A DNA stretch of 64,000 nt from Zygaena filipendulae (Eukaryota > Arthropoda > Insecta > Lepidoptera > Zygaenidae): NCBI GenBank assembly GCA_907165275.2, contig OU015672.1, forward strand, positions 5,004,501 through 5,068,500, read 5' to 3'. Below the pieces are notes generated by a model. That model did no database searches, was not told where the DNA came from, and worked only from the letters and a program-made list of their open reading frames with translations. Both the position numbers and the translations under genes were made by a program. Of this stretch, positions 12,497 to 27,014 are shown one piece after another. Position 1 is the first letter of the stretch. Every line of letters begins with the position of its first letter.

Positions 12497-12733
12497 CCGC
12501 CGCACTCAGAGTCGACTTTAATGATTACTTAGTTAAGTATAGATTTTTAAAACAAAACTGCCGCAATCAGAGACGTTCAGTAAATTAGTGTTAATTGCCA
12601 TTTAATGAGATTTAACTTAATTAGTTAAATGTAAATTAACATTAATTTATTAAACTTGTCTGATTGCGGCAGTTTTGTTTTAAAAACCTATACTTAACTA
12701 AGTAATCATTAAAGTCGACTCTGAGTGCGGCGG
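12497..12733. mobile_element. Harbinger-like MITE, 237 bp, copy 2
   Basis: Termini CCGCCGCACTCAGAGTCGAC and GTCGACTCTGAGTGCGGCGG are perfect inverse complements at the ends. The element is flanked on both sides by TAA, the 3-bp target duplication typical of the PIF/Harbinger superfamily. There is no coding capacity. Confidence 0.85.
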
Positions 12734-14013
12734 TAAGAATTCTATGACGTCTGTGAATTGAGCAATCTTTGTTGGTTCTATTCTAATAAAGAAGTGTCAA
12801 TAACTGACAGTTTCGGCGATTTGTAGTTAAACTTTTTTAGTATTTTTAGGTTATGATTGCAATACAGCTAAATTTGTTATTTAGTCTATTTTATTTCGTA
12901 TTCTCCAATCGTTTTTTTTTTATATATTTATTTTACAGTGGGTGACGATAAAACCTTAAACGACTTGACTGACGTCATCGTCAGCGACGACGGTTTCCAA
13001 GGATAGCGGTGCAGTTATCTAGCGAGCGTGATATTTTGTTGTGCGTCTTTTAACGGTGACCAGCTATGGTTTACCGCTACACGCGAAACAATGCTGTTTA
13101 TCACCGCTATTTGACGTTACGGTGACACTTGACGTTCTCTAGGACACCAACTCTATTGGTTTGAAGAGACATTTTCGTGACGTCATCCACCGCTAAATCG
13201 CTAGATAACGGCACCGCTCTCCTAGGAAAAAGTAGCTTTAGTGTGACGTGCGTCGTCTGTCGGTATGTACGCACCTTAAGTCCAGTCAGTCCATCATGGA
13301 AGCTATGTTATCAACATGTACTAACTATCTGGTCACATAGAATCCAAATATCCAAATGCTAACAATATGTCAAACTCATATCGACCACAGACCCTCTCGA
13401 GAGATCTATAAGCGAGTTCAGCCTATATCTATCATGTAATTTTACGTTTCGTAATCTTAGAGTACTTTTGATATCTGTCGCGTCTAACATGTTTCGGTCG
13501 CACTCATCGCGATTGCGCTAAATTTCGTGTTTTCTCTTTTAAACAGAGAATATAAGAAACAGATACAACGCGCACAAAGAATTCGCTTTATAGCGCCGAG
13601 TGTGACTCGGACCTAAGTTATCTCATAGCTCCACCAAGCCGGAGACAGTTTTAGCAAAAGAATAATTTATACAGGATTAATTATACCAAAAATATTGTTT
13701 AAAAAAACGTACTCATACAAAAATTAATTCCAATTTTATCAATTAAACAGGGTATTTAAGATTGCATCAGTGATGAATAAAAATGCCTAAACCACGACCA
13801 ATATTTTACTAATTTAAACTAGAGGCACCATTTCAGGGCGGAGCTATTTCCGACGTGATGTTGAATTTCGTGACATACATGTTACCTTAAAATTTGTTTA
13901 CATGACATGGTGTACGCGACTGTAAAATTTAACGAAACAGTTTTTCGCTAAACAAAAAATATTGGTGAAATTACAAGATAAATGGTAGGCGTGTAATAAT
14001 ATTATGTAACAAT
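12734..14013. other. Intergenic stretch 3' of Elongin C, no gene recognised
   Basis: Mixed AT-rich sequence with no homologous frame. A short inverted similarity (CGTGACGTCA..CGCTAG type) around 12950-13260 suggests another degraded palindromic element, but its ends are unclear. Confidence 0.4.
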
Positions 14014-15891
<1,878 letters not shown>

Positions 15892-16444
15892 TTTATCTGT
15901 GCACAAAAAATATCAATAAATAACATATAACACAGACCTGGAGCTTAGGTTATTACATTTTATTTATAGGGAAATTATCTAAATTGAATGGCATAAAAAT
16001 AAAAGGTAATCACTGGCAGAAACATTGTCTAAACGAAATTATGGAAGCAGAAATTGGAGTGGGAGTTTTATCTAAATTTTTTTGCTAACAGTGTTTGCAC
16101 CCTGGAATGGGCTACTAGAAGAAGTAGTCTTGGCACCTAACATTAACATACACAAATATACAAATATTTAACAGCTTATACAAATACACAAATAAGAAAC
16201 ATATACAAATATTTGAAACAATTAAACCATAAGAAATAGTAATGTGTACAGGATACAGGCGCTTATCATAGCTTCAACTGCCTGCCTGAATTATAAATAA
16301 ATAAATCTCTATGATCCTAATTCTTGTAGTATGGTTACCTTTTTTAATTAGTTTAATAAAATTGCCATAAGTTATTTTTGTTAGACTTAGTTTACATGCA
16401 GGCTAGATTTGTGGAGATAAATTATTTAGATGCAGAACCATATA

Positions 16445-16983
16445 CAGTGAAACCTGGTTAAGTGAGACATCAAGGGACCTGCAATGTCGTTTCACTTATA
16501 GAGGTATTCCACTTACCCAGTGTCTCAGATATACAGGTATAAATAAATATCTGTCTCATTTACAGAGGGTTCCATTAATAGGGCACATTAAATTCGGCAC
16601 AAACTTCTTCGCGTGTCTTCCCACTTTCATAAACGGATATTAACTTCAGTTTTTCACGTAATGATAACGATTGTAGCTTTCGTTTTGACATTTTTCAAAT
16701 AAACATCTGTATGATAGTAAAGCGAAACTAAAACTGAAGGTAATTGAAGCTCAAAATTTACTTACGTACTTGGAATTACGTGTGGAATTTGTGGGTAGAA
16801 TAAGAATGAGTAAACAAACAATGTTATCTATGATGATAAATCGAAAGAACAAATCCCAGATATAGAGGTTTACCTCGTCCCACTAACAGAGGTAATTCAG
16901 TGCCAAAGTGTTGGGACCTCAGCATGAGTTCCAGTTATGGAGGTTTCTCACTTATCCAGGTCCCACTTAACCAAGTTTCACTG
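16445..16983. mobile_element. pogo/Tigger-type Tc1/mariner element, non-autonomous, 539 bp
   Basis: The left terminus CAGTGAAACCTGGTTAAGTG is matched by the right terminus CACTTAACCAAGTTTCACTG as an inverse complement. Both ends are flanked by TA, the Tc1/mariner target duplication. Internal GAGGT-type subrepeats follow the TIRs. The minus strand still carries the start of a transposase (16575-16691). Confidence 0.8.
16575..16691 (-). pseudogene. Transposase N-terminal remnant (CENP-B/pogo HTH), 38 codons
   Basis: It opens with ATG at 16691-16689 and reads MSKRKLQSLSLREKLKLISV, then YESGKTREEVCAEFN, before TAA. The R-K-L-x-x-L-S-x-x-E-K pattern is the start of the CENP-B N-terminal helix-turn-helix found in Tigger/pogo transposases. 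The DDE catalytic region is absent, so this is a remnant of an internally deleted element. Confidence 0.7.
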
Positions 16984-17283
16984 TAGAAGAAGCTATTTAT
17001 AAAATAAAAACTGTACAAGATGTTGGTTTAATAAAAACTAGCTGTTCCCTGTGGGAATTCCAAGATAAAAGCACCCTATGTCTTTCTCTGTATACTCAAC
17101 AATAAGTATACCAAATTTCATGCTGATCGGATGAGCTGTTAAGGTGTGAAAGCATAACAAACAAACTCACTATCGAATTTATAATGGGTTTCCATTATAT
17201 ACTGATAGCACTGGCCCAGTGCTCCCAGCGATGAGAAATTAGTTCCGATTTAACTTTCAGTATATTGCCGCAGTCGGAAACTG

Positions 17284-17865
17284 GTGTGGGATCACCTAGG
17301 CCTTAACATAAACAGAGCAATGCTGTCTCACTTGAGATTCGCCGACGACCTGGTGATATTCACAAAATCAGCGGAATACCTACAAAAAATGCTGATAGAC
17401 CTAGATAAAGCAAGCAGACAGGTCGGCCTTACAATGAACACCCAGAAAACAAAGGCTATGACAAACGGAGATGATAGTTATATGTATAATAAAAGTAAAC
17501 AACAATCAAATTTAATATGTAACAGAGTACTTATACTTAGGCCAACTTATATCTACCCAAGACCTGACAACGAAAGAAATTGATAGAAGACTGGGTAATG
17601 CATGGAAAACTTACTGGACATTTAAAGAAATCTTCAAAAACAAACAAACTAGCATCAGTATAAAGCGTAAATTATTCAATGTATGTATCCTCCTAATACT
17701 GACCTATGGTTGCCAAACGTGGGCACTCACAAAAGCACACAATCAGAAACTAGAGATCGGCCAAAGAGCCATGGAGAGAAATATGACAGGGAAGAGGAGA
17801 ATGGATAAGATAAGGAATGAAGACCTAAGGAACACAATAGGAACAATGATACTGGACTGTGTTCC
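17284..17865 (+). pseudogene. RTE-like LINE reverse-transcriptase fragment, frameshifted
   Basis: The frame at 17284 gives WDHLGLNI..HLRFADDLVIF, with the FADD catalytic motif of reverse transcriptase, then QVGLTMNTQKTKAMTNG. After a frame change near 17520 it continues EYLYLGQLISTQDLTTKEID, LTYGCQTWALTKAHNQKLEI and GQRAMERNMTGKRRMDKIRN. This order (FADD, YLGQ, TYGCQTW, RAMER) is the C-terminal half of the endonuclease-reverse transcriptase of RTE-like elements. Both the 5' part and an intact frame are missing. Confidence 0.8.
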
Positions 17866-18540
17866 GTTTGCTAACTCAGTATAGCTAACTTTATAGGAAC
17901 GGCTTTGCAGTAGGTATACTGAATTAACATCATATTCATACCTTGACTACAGTCCTCACAGTGAATTTCCGAACATACCCAATATTACTATGATGTCAAG
18001 AGATACCTACGTCTAAAGTCTAACAAGAAGGATGTGAGTTTATCGTCAATTTACTATAATTGTGACGACGTGATGTGACTTTTTGCTTTGCAAAGAGAAA
18101 ATTGTAGAGGATACATTTAATTCGGCATTCCCGAAATTAATGTGGGTGAAACCGTGGGAATATGAAAAAACAAACAGGAAACTGAAGCAAGAATACTCAT
18201 TCTCATTGTCAGTTTTTAACTCTATTTAAATTGCAGAGGACCAATTATTATTTACGTACAGTTACCGTGTTAAACGTAGGCGCGGCCAAAAAATATAATA
18301 AACTGTTTTTCTTTGTAGTACAAGCAAATCACACCACAATTTTGTTTTCACTGAAATTTCAGAGGACTATTTTTAAATCGTTACCTGGTGAAATGAAAAT
18401 CAGCGCGTACAATCAGCAATGTAAGTACATTTGTGTAAGGAAACCACAAATTAAGTGGAAACCACAAATTAACTAGACTTACGTCGGAAAGTCGGAAAGC
18501 TGGAAACGTCAAATGAGTGAACGCTCAACGTCAACGCACT

Positions 18541-20650
18541 TTTTTTTTTAAGGTGAACTTTACCCTCAGAAGAATATGCTTAGTTATTCTTCTGAGTGTT
18601 TACCCCTCTCGGGGAAGGCAGAAGGAAACTTAGTCCATATAGCCAATTCAGTCGTATTTTTCTTCTGAAGTTATTTACATCGAAATGCATTAGTGAGATG
18701 TATTTTGATGCTTTACCAGAACTTTTGGCAGCAAATCTTCACAGTTGAACCTTAATAGGACGCTCTGTGGGAAGTTGTATAGTAAAACGCAAACCTCCCG
18801 ATAAACGCCCTATTGATCTTATTTCACTGTTTCCGCACACTGTTCATCACTAATGGATCACTATTATGCAAAATCCGCCATATTCACACAATATTAATCA
18901 CGATAAACTAATTTGCAAAACAAAGAAATAAAACTGACGTCCACTCTGCTAGAAATCCCGCAAAAAGCCAGAAGTCCTCCTCAACGCACTTGTCAATCAG
19001 TGTTGTCAACCCAAAAAAAAATTTACCCCTAAAAGTTAAGTCAAAAACCCCTAAATCCCCCTAAATAAAATAAGATTTTTTTATATGTATAAATAGTAGA
19101 TAGCAGCGCTAAGATTTATGCCTAGTTTCAAAATTATTACGGTAAATTATTAGTCTTATAAAAAAACCAATTTAATTAAAAGCAAAAATGTCTCTTGATT
19201 TATTTACGACCAGTATTTTAAGCATTGACCTTTTTTGGTAAAGTTTACGTTTATGCAAAGAAAACTTAGACCATGCAGCCATTTCAGATGTTTATTTTTT
19301 CTTCTGAAGTTTACACCTAAATGCGTTGGTGAGATGCATTTCGATGCTTTACCGGGACTTTTGGAAGCAACTCTATGTAATTGAACCTTAATAGGACGCT
19401 CTGTGGTAAGTTGTATAGTACAACGACAACCTCATGATGAACGCTACATTTCATCTTACCTATTACACTGTTTCTGCACACAGTGATGTCACTATGCAAA
19501 ATCCACCAAATTCACACAATATCAAAAACGATAACCTGAATAAAGCAAATAAATAAAACTGACGTCCATTTCAGCTCAAATCCCGCCAAATGTTCTAAGC
19601 ATAAATAACGTAACTGCTAGTCACCACCACAGTCGCGTTACCTATGTTTATCATGTTTATGGTAAACACTGACAATAAGAAAACTATAGATAGGTAGGTA
19701 TCGATAAACCAACAATAACATTACGTCATGATGGGCTAGATGGGCGTTACTCCAGGACCTAATATATTTTTATACCTTTATTTTTCTTGGTTAAAAAATA
19801 ATAAATAAAAATAAAAAAGAATAATAGAAGTCAAAAGACCCCTAAAAATATAATACCCTTAAAAAACCCTATTTCCCCCTTTCCCCCCTTTAAAATGTTT
19901 CCCTTAAATCTAGGGGGAAAACCCCTAAGTTGGCAGTACTGTTGTCGATTTGACAAAGGAGTGTCAACTGTCGACGGTCAATCAATCAACCTATACCAGA
20001 GACGTAGTATATTTACTCTGAGCCTCAGAGTTATTCGCAGAAGAATAGTTATTCTTCTGAGGAGTTATTCTTCTGAGCTCTAAGCCAGAGGCATGACAGT
20101 GTCATGTCTCTGACCTATATAGGTATAGGTACCTAGGTATAGGACTCAGAAGAATAACTGTATAGGACCTACCAGCCACCTACCTACCATGGAAACAATG
20201 GAGGGTAGAGATTTTTTTTTGTCAAACCCTTTATGGGGAAGGCAGAGAAACTAAGTCCATACAGCCAGTTCATAAGTTTTTCTTTTCAGAAGTTATTTAC
20301 ATTGAAATACATCGGTGAGATGCATTTCGATGCTTTACCGGGACTTCTAGAAGCAATTCTTCACAATTGGAAATTAATGAGATGCTCTGTAGGAAGTTCT
20401 ATAGTAAAACGATAACCTCCTAGTGCCGCAAGGCATTAAGTTCGCCATTGTACACACTGTGCAATAAAGAATAAATAAATAAATAAATAAATAAACACCC
20501 TATTTCATCTTATTTCAATTTTTTCACACATTGTTTACTAATGGATCACTATTATGAAATTCCACCACATTTACACGATATTCATCACGATAAACTAGTT
20601 TGTAAAACAAATAAAAATGACGTCCATTTTGCTCAAATGCTGCCAAAAGT
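18541..20650. repeat. Three copies of a ~400-bp interspersed repeat (GGGAAGGCAGA family)
   Basis: Copies at about 18600-18985, 19230-19585 and 20230-20650 share TTTTCTTCTGAAGTTATTTA, GATGCATTTCGATGCTTTAC, GGACGCTCTGTGG and TAATGGATCACTATTATG in the same order. Three further arms lie at 60960-61720. Around 20030-20080 is a short hairpin-rich patch of CAGAAGAATA / TATTCTTCTG repeats. No coding frame is recognised. Confidence 0.65.
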
Positions 20651-20789
20651 CAGGACTCAGGAGAGCAGGCATGGTTGATGGTTCAGATAAAAACGAATCA
20701 GAAAACCAATTTCATTTAGAAACTTGAATGGTTCCGTTTTTGCACATAGTAAGCAGATTCCCTTTCGGGCATCTACCTAAAATAATTAA

Positions 20790-21195
20790 AAAAAAGAACT
20801 TTTCACTTCTCATGCTCTGAAAGTGCTTGCCTTGTACAGGATATAGGCTGCACAAACTCGAATTTTGTGCACAAGTGCATTAATGTATCTACTCATAAAT
20901 GTATCTATAATAAGGCAAAGAAAATGAGCCATACAGCCAACCACAATAAGAAGTTCATAGATAGAATTTGTTATTTTATAACATTTACTTTAATTTATTT
21001 ACCTTATATGTTTTTAAGACATAACTATCGTTAATATGCCAGAAAAACAATTTCCTTCAGTATTCAAAACTAAAATTAAAATTTTACTTTGAATTTTAAT
21101 TAAAGAAATGTTATGTTATGTATGTTATAGTACTGTTTTATTTCTTCGCAATTGAAGTGAAAAGCAGAGTTTATAACTCGTCCACAAAACCATTT
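20790..21195. repeat. Repeat with an invertible segment, copy 1
   Basis: The block about 20810-21055 (TTCTCATGCTCTGAAAGTG to TTCCTTCAGTATTC) is found inverted at 36385-36650. The block to its right (TTTACTTTGAATTTTAATT to CGCAATTGAAGTGAAAAGCA) is found in the same orientation at 36675-36770. Confidence 0.6.
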
Positions 21196-22050
21196 TATTT
21201 TTAGCTTTATTCAAGCAACGAAGTAACATAATACAACATAACAGTAGGCAACAAGTAAGATAAAAGATTTTATTTGGAATTAGCAGTAAATGACGATCAA
21301 CGAACTACTAACTACTAATTTGTAGGTAAGTACTAACTGCGACGCGCGGAGCGGTGCGTGTTGCGTGGCGCGAATTTAAATAATTTACTTATAAAAAAGT
21401 TCAATGATGTGTTGAAATAGATCCCTTACATTTGTAAGGGATTTTATTTTGAGTTTGGAAAGACAGTAAATTTGTATTTTTATTTTGTGTATATTTTTAG
21501 CTTCTTTCTTTCGTGCATGCTGTGGCGACCCATAATTTTTCTATTATATTATCCCATATCGTATCACTATCGTATCACTATCAATGTTACGGTGTATGCT
21601 TTGTTGGTCGTCCTTTATAGAAAAAAAGTCAATTTATGTTTCACAGACAAGATAATTTTACCATTGTCATGAATGGTTTTCTTTTAGGTTCTTTTTTTGT
21701 TTGACTTAGTCAAACAAAAAAAATCGTTTGACAGTTAGGTGTCAAGCTCTACGTATTTCATAGAAAAAGTCTTTTTTCCATCGTTTTATAAATTTCCTCT
21801 GCTTTCTTCACTTGAATTAAAGCTAATAGTGTCAAATTTCAATTTTCTTAAGTGTAATATTACGATGTATACCAGAAAATCCTCGAGAATCATGTGACAC
21901 GAATACGAAAAAGGGCCCTTCCAGACCGTCAATGTGACAGAAATGTTTTCTGCCATCTCGACGAGCCAGCGCCGCCGCGTAGCCGATACGAGCACGACGC
22001 GTAATAAAGGAACAGCGATATAGGGCAATCGCGTCAAAAATGATCGCGAG

Positions 22051-23622
22051 ATGGCCAGCCCGCCACCGAACCCTAAAGAAGGCGAGGAGGGCGGATCCGA
22101 GTCCACGGAGGAGACGAGCGGGGAACGCGAGGCCGCCCCGCAGAAGACGTTCATAGCACCACCCGCCTCCCAGCTGCCGAGCAAGCTGCAGTACGTGGCG
22201 GTGGGCACGCCTGGCCCCAGCGGCATCAAACAATGTTACCGCACCTCGAAGACTGCGCGCCGAGTGCCCACGCTGCCGCGTAGACCCAGGGTGGACGAGA
22301 GCGGCGCGGGCCCGTCCGGCGTCCAGGCCGGCCCCTCCGGCTCAGGCTCGGCGCCGGAGCCCGAGCGCCGCGCGCGCCGCGACCGTGGCAAGCGGCACAT
22401 CTGCGCAATCTGTGAGAAGCGCTTCTCCAGCCCCGGCAAACTAAGTCAACATGTCCTCTCACACACGGGTGAGCTGCCTTTCTCTTGTGACCTTTGTGAT
22501 AAGAGGTTTAATTCAAAATTTAAGCTTGTACGCCATAGTCTGATTCATAGCGAGGAGAGAGCTTTCGCATGTAACATATGTGGCAAAACTTTTAATCGTA
22601 AAGATCACCTCACAAATCATGTAAGAGTGCACAATCCTCATAAGAAATTGTTTACCTGTGAGAGACCAGACTGCAAAAAATCATATACATCCCTATTGAG
22701 CTATAGGAAGCATGCTGCACTTCATGCTGCTGAAGAGGGAGACTTGCAGTGCAAGATGTGTGATGAGACCTTCACTAGTCGTCAAGACATTGTCTATCAC
22801 CTTAAAGTACACACTGGAAGTCGCACTGTTAAAAATGAAACAGACAAGAAGTTCACTTGCAGCTCCTGTGGCCGGAAATTTTTCACAGCAAAAGATGTGA
22901 GACGTCATCATGTAGTGCATACGGGAAGGCGAGATTTTATGTGCCCGTTCTGTCCTCAAAAATTTGGCCGCAAAGATCATTTAGTGAGGCATGTGAAAAA
23001 TGCTCATCCAGATAAATCATGGAAATCTGCAGCAGTGGGCACGTCCAAAGAGCCACCGCCTACAGAAACATCAACATTTGAGGAAACACTCTCTAGCTAT
23101 GCATTGGAAGGTCCAGAGTTCACTATTTGGCAACCAGGGTCACCAGAAGAGGGTGTTTCAAAAGGTGGTCGGACAAGGGTGCCATCATCCGAGATAATAG
23201 TTGAGATGCCATCTGACATGAGTGTAAAGGAGGAGGTAGAGATAAAAATGGAAGAGCCGACGTCGCCCAGCGCACAGATAGCTGTGGATTACCCACCGGT
23301 AGTGTTTGTTGTCCCTCCCTACACACAGTCACCGACTGAGTTGCCCTATACGATAACATCGCCGCCGTTAGGGAGTGATCCGCTGGAGACCCATTTGCTG
23401 GACCCTGTGAATGTGATGTTGATGGATCCGGGGGAAGGGCCGTCAGGGATACTGGGTCTGTTGGAGGGCGAGCCGGCGTACGCGGGCGAGGAGAGCGAGC
23501 CGACGTACTCGGGCGAGGAGGAGCAGGCGCGGCGCGGCCAGCAGCGGCTGCCGGCGTTCACGCAGGCCTTCCAGACGGCGCAGAGCCCGAAGCCCCCGCC
23601 ACCGCCGCCCCCGCCCCACTAG
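22051..23622 (+). CDS. PLAG-family C2H2 zinc-finger transcription factor, intronless coding region
   Basis: Nuclear DNA-binding protein of 523 residues, read as one uninterrupted frame. Seven C2H2 fingers span residues about 116-319, starting CAICEKRFSSPGKLSQHVLS. The fourth is a longer-spaced finger (CERPDCKKSYTSLLSYRKHA) and a linker AAEEGDLQCKMCDETF follows. The last two read KDVRRHHVVHTGRRDFMCPF and CPQKFGRKDHLVRHVKNAH. This finger order and the wording of the last pair are the signature of PLAG1/PLAGL1/PLAGL2. The N-terminus is acidic and Pro-rich. The C-terminal 200 residues are Ser/Pro/Glu-rich and end in a polyproline run, plausibly an activation domain. The start has a good context (GAGATGG). 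A short upstream ATG at 22039 is out of frame. Orthology to one vertebrate paralogue is not claimed. Confidence 0.93.
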   Translation: MASPPPNPKEGEEGGSESTEETSGEREAAPQKTFIAPPASQLPSKLQYVAVGTPGPSGIKQCYRTSKTARRVPTLPRRPRVDESGAGPSGVQAGPSGSGSAPEPERRARRDRGKRHICAICEKRFSSPGKLSQHVLSHTGELPFSCDLCDKRFNSKFKLVRHSLIHSEERAFACNICGKTFNRKDHLTNHVRVHNPHKKLFTCERPDCKKSYTSLLSYRKHAALHAAEEGDLQCKMCDETFTSRQDIVYHLKVHTGSRTVKNETDKKFTCSSCGRKFFTAKDVRRHHVVHTGRRDFMCPFCPQKFGRKDHLVRHVKNAHPDKSWKSAAVGTSKEPPPTETSTFEETLSSYALEGPEFTIWQPGSPEEGVSKGGRTRVPSSEIIVEMPSDMSVKEEVEIKMEEPTSPSAQIAVDYPPVVFVVPPYTQSPTELPYTITSPPLGSDPLETHLLDPVNVMLMDPGEGPSGILGLLEGEPAYAGEESEPTYSGEEEQARRGQQRLPAFTQAFQTAQSPKPPPPPPPPH

Positions 23623-24662
23623 CCCGCCCACCGCGCCTGCCCGCGCGCGACACCCATGCATTTACCGAGCTACCTCACTAGGTAAGATTGGCGTAAGCTG
23701 TACATAGTACGGAATGTGTAGTAATTACGTATTGTCGTCGTGAATGACTTTAATGATATTAAGGTAGGGATTGCACCCGCGGAGAACACCCCAGTAGGTT
23801 TATTTTATTGCCAAATTGTATATTTTTGTCGTCGGGAACAACGAAAATCTGATAAAAATAACTTTAATTTAGTACAACGCTTTGAGAAGGGTTTTATTTT
23901 ATACCGACATAATTTAATAATAACTATCAACCTCTTGACCTTTCCAATGAAATGTCAGTATTTAGCAGTGCCTTATCACTCCACATCAAAACGAACACTA
24001 TCTACTCGTGCTCTAGGTTCAATTCAGCTCGGCACACGTCCGGTACAGTCGGCGACGTCGGATCCGAGCGAATTATATTTTTTATCGCTGACTCACTGCG
24101 AGTTGTTGTGAAATTATCGGATTTTTGTTGGAACAAGGCGGACGTATATTGAACGTGTCGGTATACCAAAATATTTCCGAATTCTACATGAATATGTGAT
24201 CTAGTCATGTACCTGTGTACTTTCGGAATTGTATATTGTTTATTTATAGGCGTATATGAATGACGTTTATCGAGTATAAATGGGACCAACTGTGTGTGTT
24301 GTTACTTATGCGAGATAACGCGTACTTACGGCGCGGCGCAGCCGGCGGCCGCGGCCGCTGGGTGGTCGACGACGGCGATGCTAGGCACTATCGAGAGCGG
24401 CACGCGAATGCAATATGTTTTAGAGAAGCGTGCCGTTTTTCGCACGCCATAACAACAGAGACCACGAAACCACCCTCTTAATGCAATGAATCGGCCAATA
24501 AAATCCATCGAACCTCCGCTGTTATAGATTTCAGATATATGTATACGCGTACGAGATTCCAATACTGATTGACACGAGGGTGGTGATTAGAGATTCTATT
24601 CGTATCCGGTGAATATTGTAATCTTGTCCTCGAGCTGACTAATAATAATAATAATAATATGC
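23623..24662 (+). other. Probable 3' UTR and downstream flank of the PLAG-family gene
   Basis: There is no homologous frame after the stop. GC content falls from the coding end into AT-rich DNA within a few hundred bases. A short trinucleotide array of AAT lies at about 24640-24658, just before the first AATAAA. Confidence 0.4.
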
Positions 24663-24668
24663 AATAAA
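24663..24668 (+). terminator. Candidate polyadenylation signal AATAAA for the PLAG-family gene
   Basis: This AATAAA, about 1.04 kb after the stop codon, follows an AAT microsatellite. Its use is inferred only from position and strand. Confidence 0.3.
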
Positions 24669-27010
24669 ACAGTACATTTACCTCAGAAGCACCCGTGCTT
24701 CCTTAGAATATAAGACAATAATCGAACTGGGCTTATCTAATGAGCCACGTCACAGTTAAGCAAATAAATAAATGAAATGAAATGAAGACATTAAAGTCGC
24801 CAAAATCTTTAGCTATCTAATAAATATGTGCCAAAAGCTACAATGATACAGATTCAGATTTACTCTAAACATTCTCCAAATTAACATTTTCATATACAAT
24901 CTTACTAGATAATATGAACTTATATGTACATACACCATTTCCCGGCAAAATGAAAGATACAATTATCAATTTATGGTACAACACAACCCGTTAAAGACTT
25001 CAACTGAATAAATTACGGAACATGCATCGCGATCGCACAACTTCAATTGTCTTGGCATATATTTTAGGGTTTAAGCCAAATTACGTAATTTGTTTAAAGT
25101 TCGTTAGGTTGAGTGTGTCCATAGTACTATGAACGGTGTAATATAATAGTGAGAATTATAACAAATTGGAGCGAAATGGAAGGGTTAATTATACATTGGA
25201 ATTTATTAGGTGCCTTGCATTTCGGGTAATATCATTTAGATGTACTAAGATCCGTAACCACTTGATTTAAAGTTGAATCTTTTAAGAATATATTTTTGGT
25301 ATTGTTAACGTAGATTCACTATCGACAACTTTGCAGCGCCAAGTAAACAATTTGTAAGAGATAAAAAGTCGAGTTTCAACAACAACAAGATTGCTAATTC
25401 CCTTAGAATGTACTGTTTCCATCCGTATTTTTGGATGATGCTGTTACAAACTTAATAGCATCAAGCAAAAGTACGGGGTAGGGGCTTTTTAGCATCCCTC
25501 CATAGTATACTATGGTATAAAGGATCCTTTATAGTATAAAGGATGGATGCAAAAACCTCTACCAACAACAAGTGGTTAGCGGATCCACTTAACTTTACTC
25601 TGACACTCACACACACCAAACAGTTCAAGTAACATAGGGGAAGTTGAGTTTTTTTTATTAGAGGAAAACAAACGCAAATCTGATACTAAATGTTGGGCGT
25701 CTAGTAATGGCAGGAAAGTAGTGTGGCAAGAGCCAATGTAGAGTATAAAATATGTAAATAATTCTAATCTTTTTAGGTTAATAGGACTTTAAAAAATTTA
25801 AATCTACCTCATGGCAATTCTTAAAGCTAGAAATTTAATTACTACGTTAGGTTTTCTATTTGAGAAATACATGTGACCATAGATGATGGTTGTACATATA
25901 TTTTTGTTGTGTTAATATTATATAGTTCATAATATATTATTATACAATATTTTCTAATGTGCGTGCTGCAAGTTGCGAAATCTTTATTGATATACATAAT
26001 ACAAATAATTCGAATATGTATGATGTTTATTATAAATGCTTTGTTACAATATTTTTAGTGTAAAGTCTTCAAGTTTTGGGTAATTTTTCGATTTAAGATT
26101 TTATATTTACCAACATAAAAAAGCAAAAGTTAATTTCCAAAAGAAGAACTGTAATAAATGCATATTTATAAAAATAAGATAATATCGGACAAGATTTCAT
26201 TGTAGAACGTTTTAAGTGTAACACAAGTTGTCTGCTGTATTAAATTTTTATGTTTTACTTGACGGGGATGTGAACTGTATAGAAATATCGCCAATATTGG
26301 TGTGAAAGACTACAAAGCGTTAGTTTCCTAAAATAGAAACGCGGTCTGCTTATACCTCTAATAGGTCTATATAAAAATGAATCCCTATTTCCCTTGGTCA
26401 CGGCATCACGCGTGAACAGCTGGACTAATTTCGTTGATTCTTTTCTTTTATTGTGTTTGTTACTGTAAGGAAAAGATTCTTAATAAAGAAGTTTGTTATT
26501 CCTGCGGGCATACCTAAATCAGGCGGGTGAATCTCCGAAACGGTTGGACCGATTTTGACAGGACTTTCACCGCTAGCTGAACTTATAAGAAGTAAATTGG
26601 GATAGTTTGGAGTTCCTTCGAGAATTCCGAAACTCATGCACATGAAATCGCGGGGCACAGCTAACACAAAATGAATATAAACGTATTCTCCTGTTTCCTC
26701 CCTGGATAATGACACTAGAGCAAGTATTGTTGTTTACTATAGGTATAGGCTACGTACCTCGGGACCAATAGTTACGATTGCCTGCGTTTTTAGTAAAAAA
26801 AAAAATAAGGATTCAAGGATTAACTTCCTAAAATTTCTAAAAATGCAGTATTTTTTCGGCGATAAATATACAAACATATGAACAAAACATATGACGTAGG
26901 TACCTAATTGCTTATTTGTGTGTTAAAAATATTTGCTCTAGTGCCATCCAGCAGAAAGAAAAGAGAGTATGTTTGTGTGATTCTATATGAAACAATCGGA
27001 ATCTGTTTTT
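24669..27010. other. AT-rich intergenic stretch with one SINE-like copy
   Basis: Nothing coding is recognised. About 26480-26670 holds a CCCGCG-core repeat ending in GAAATCGCGGGGCACAGCTA. A short hairpin of CCTCCATAGTATACTATGG type lies at about 25495-25550. Confidence 0.5.
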
Positions 27011-27014
27011 CTTA

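Noticed and set aside
24260..24562. Short frames on both strands downstream of the PLAG-family gene
   Set aside because: No homology, and the coding-like composition comes from a local GC-rich patch.
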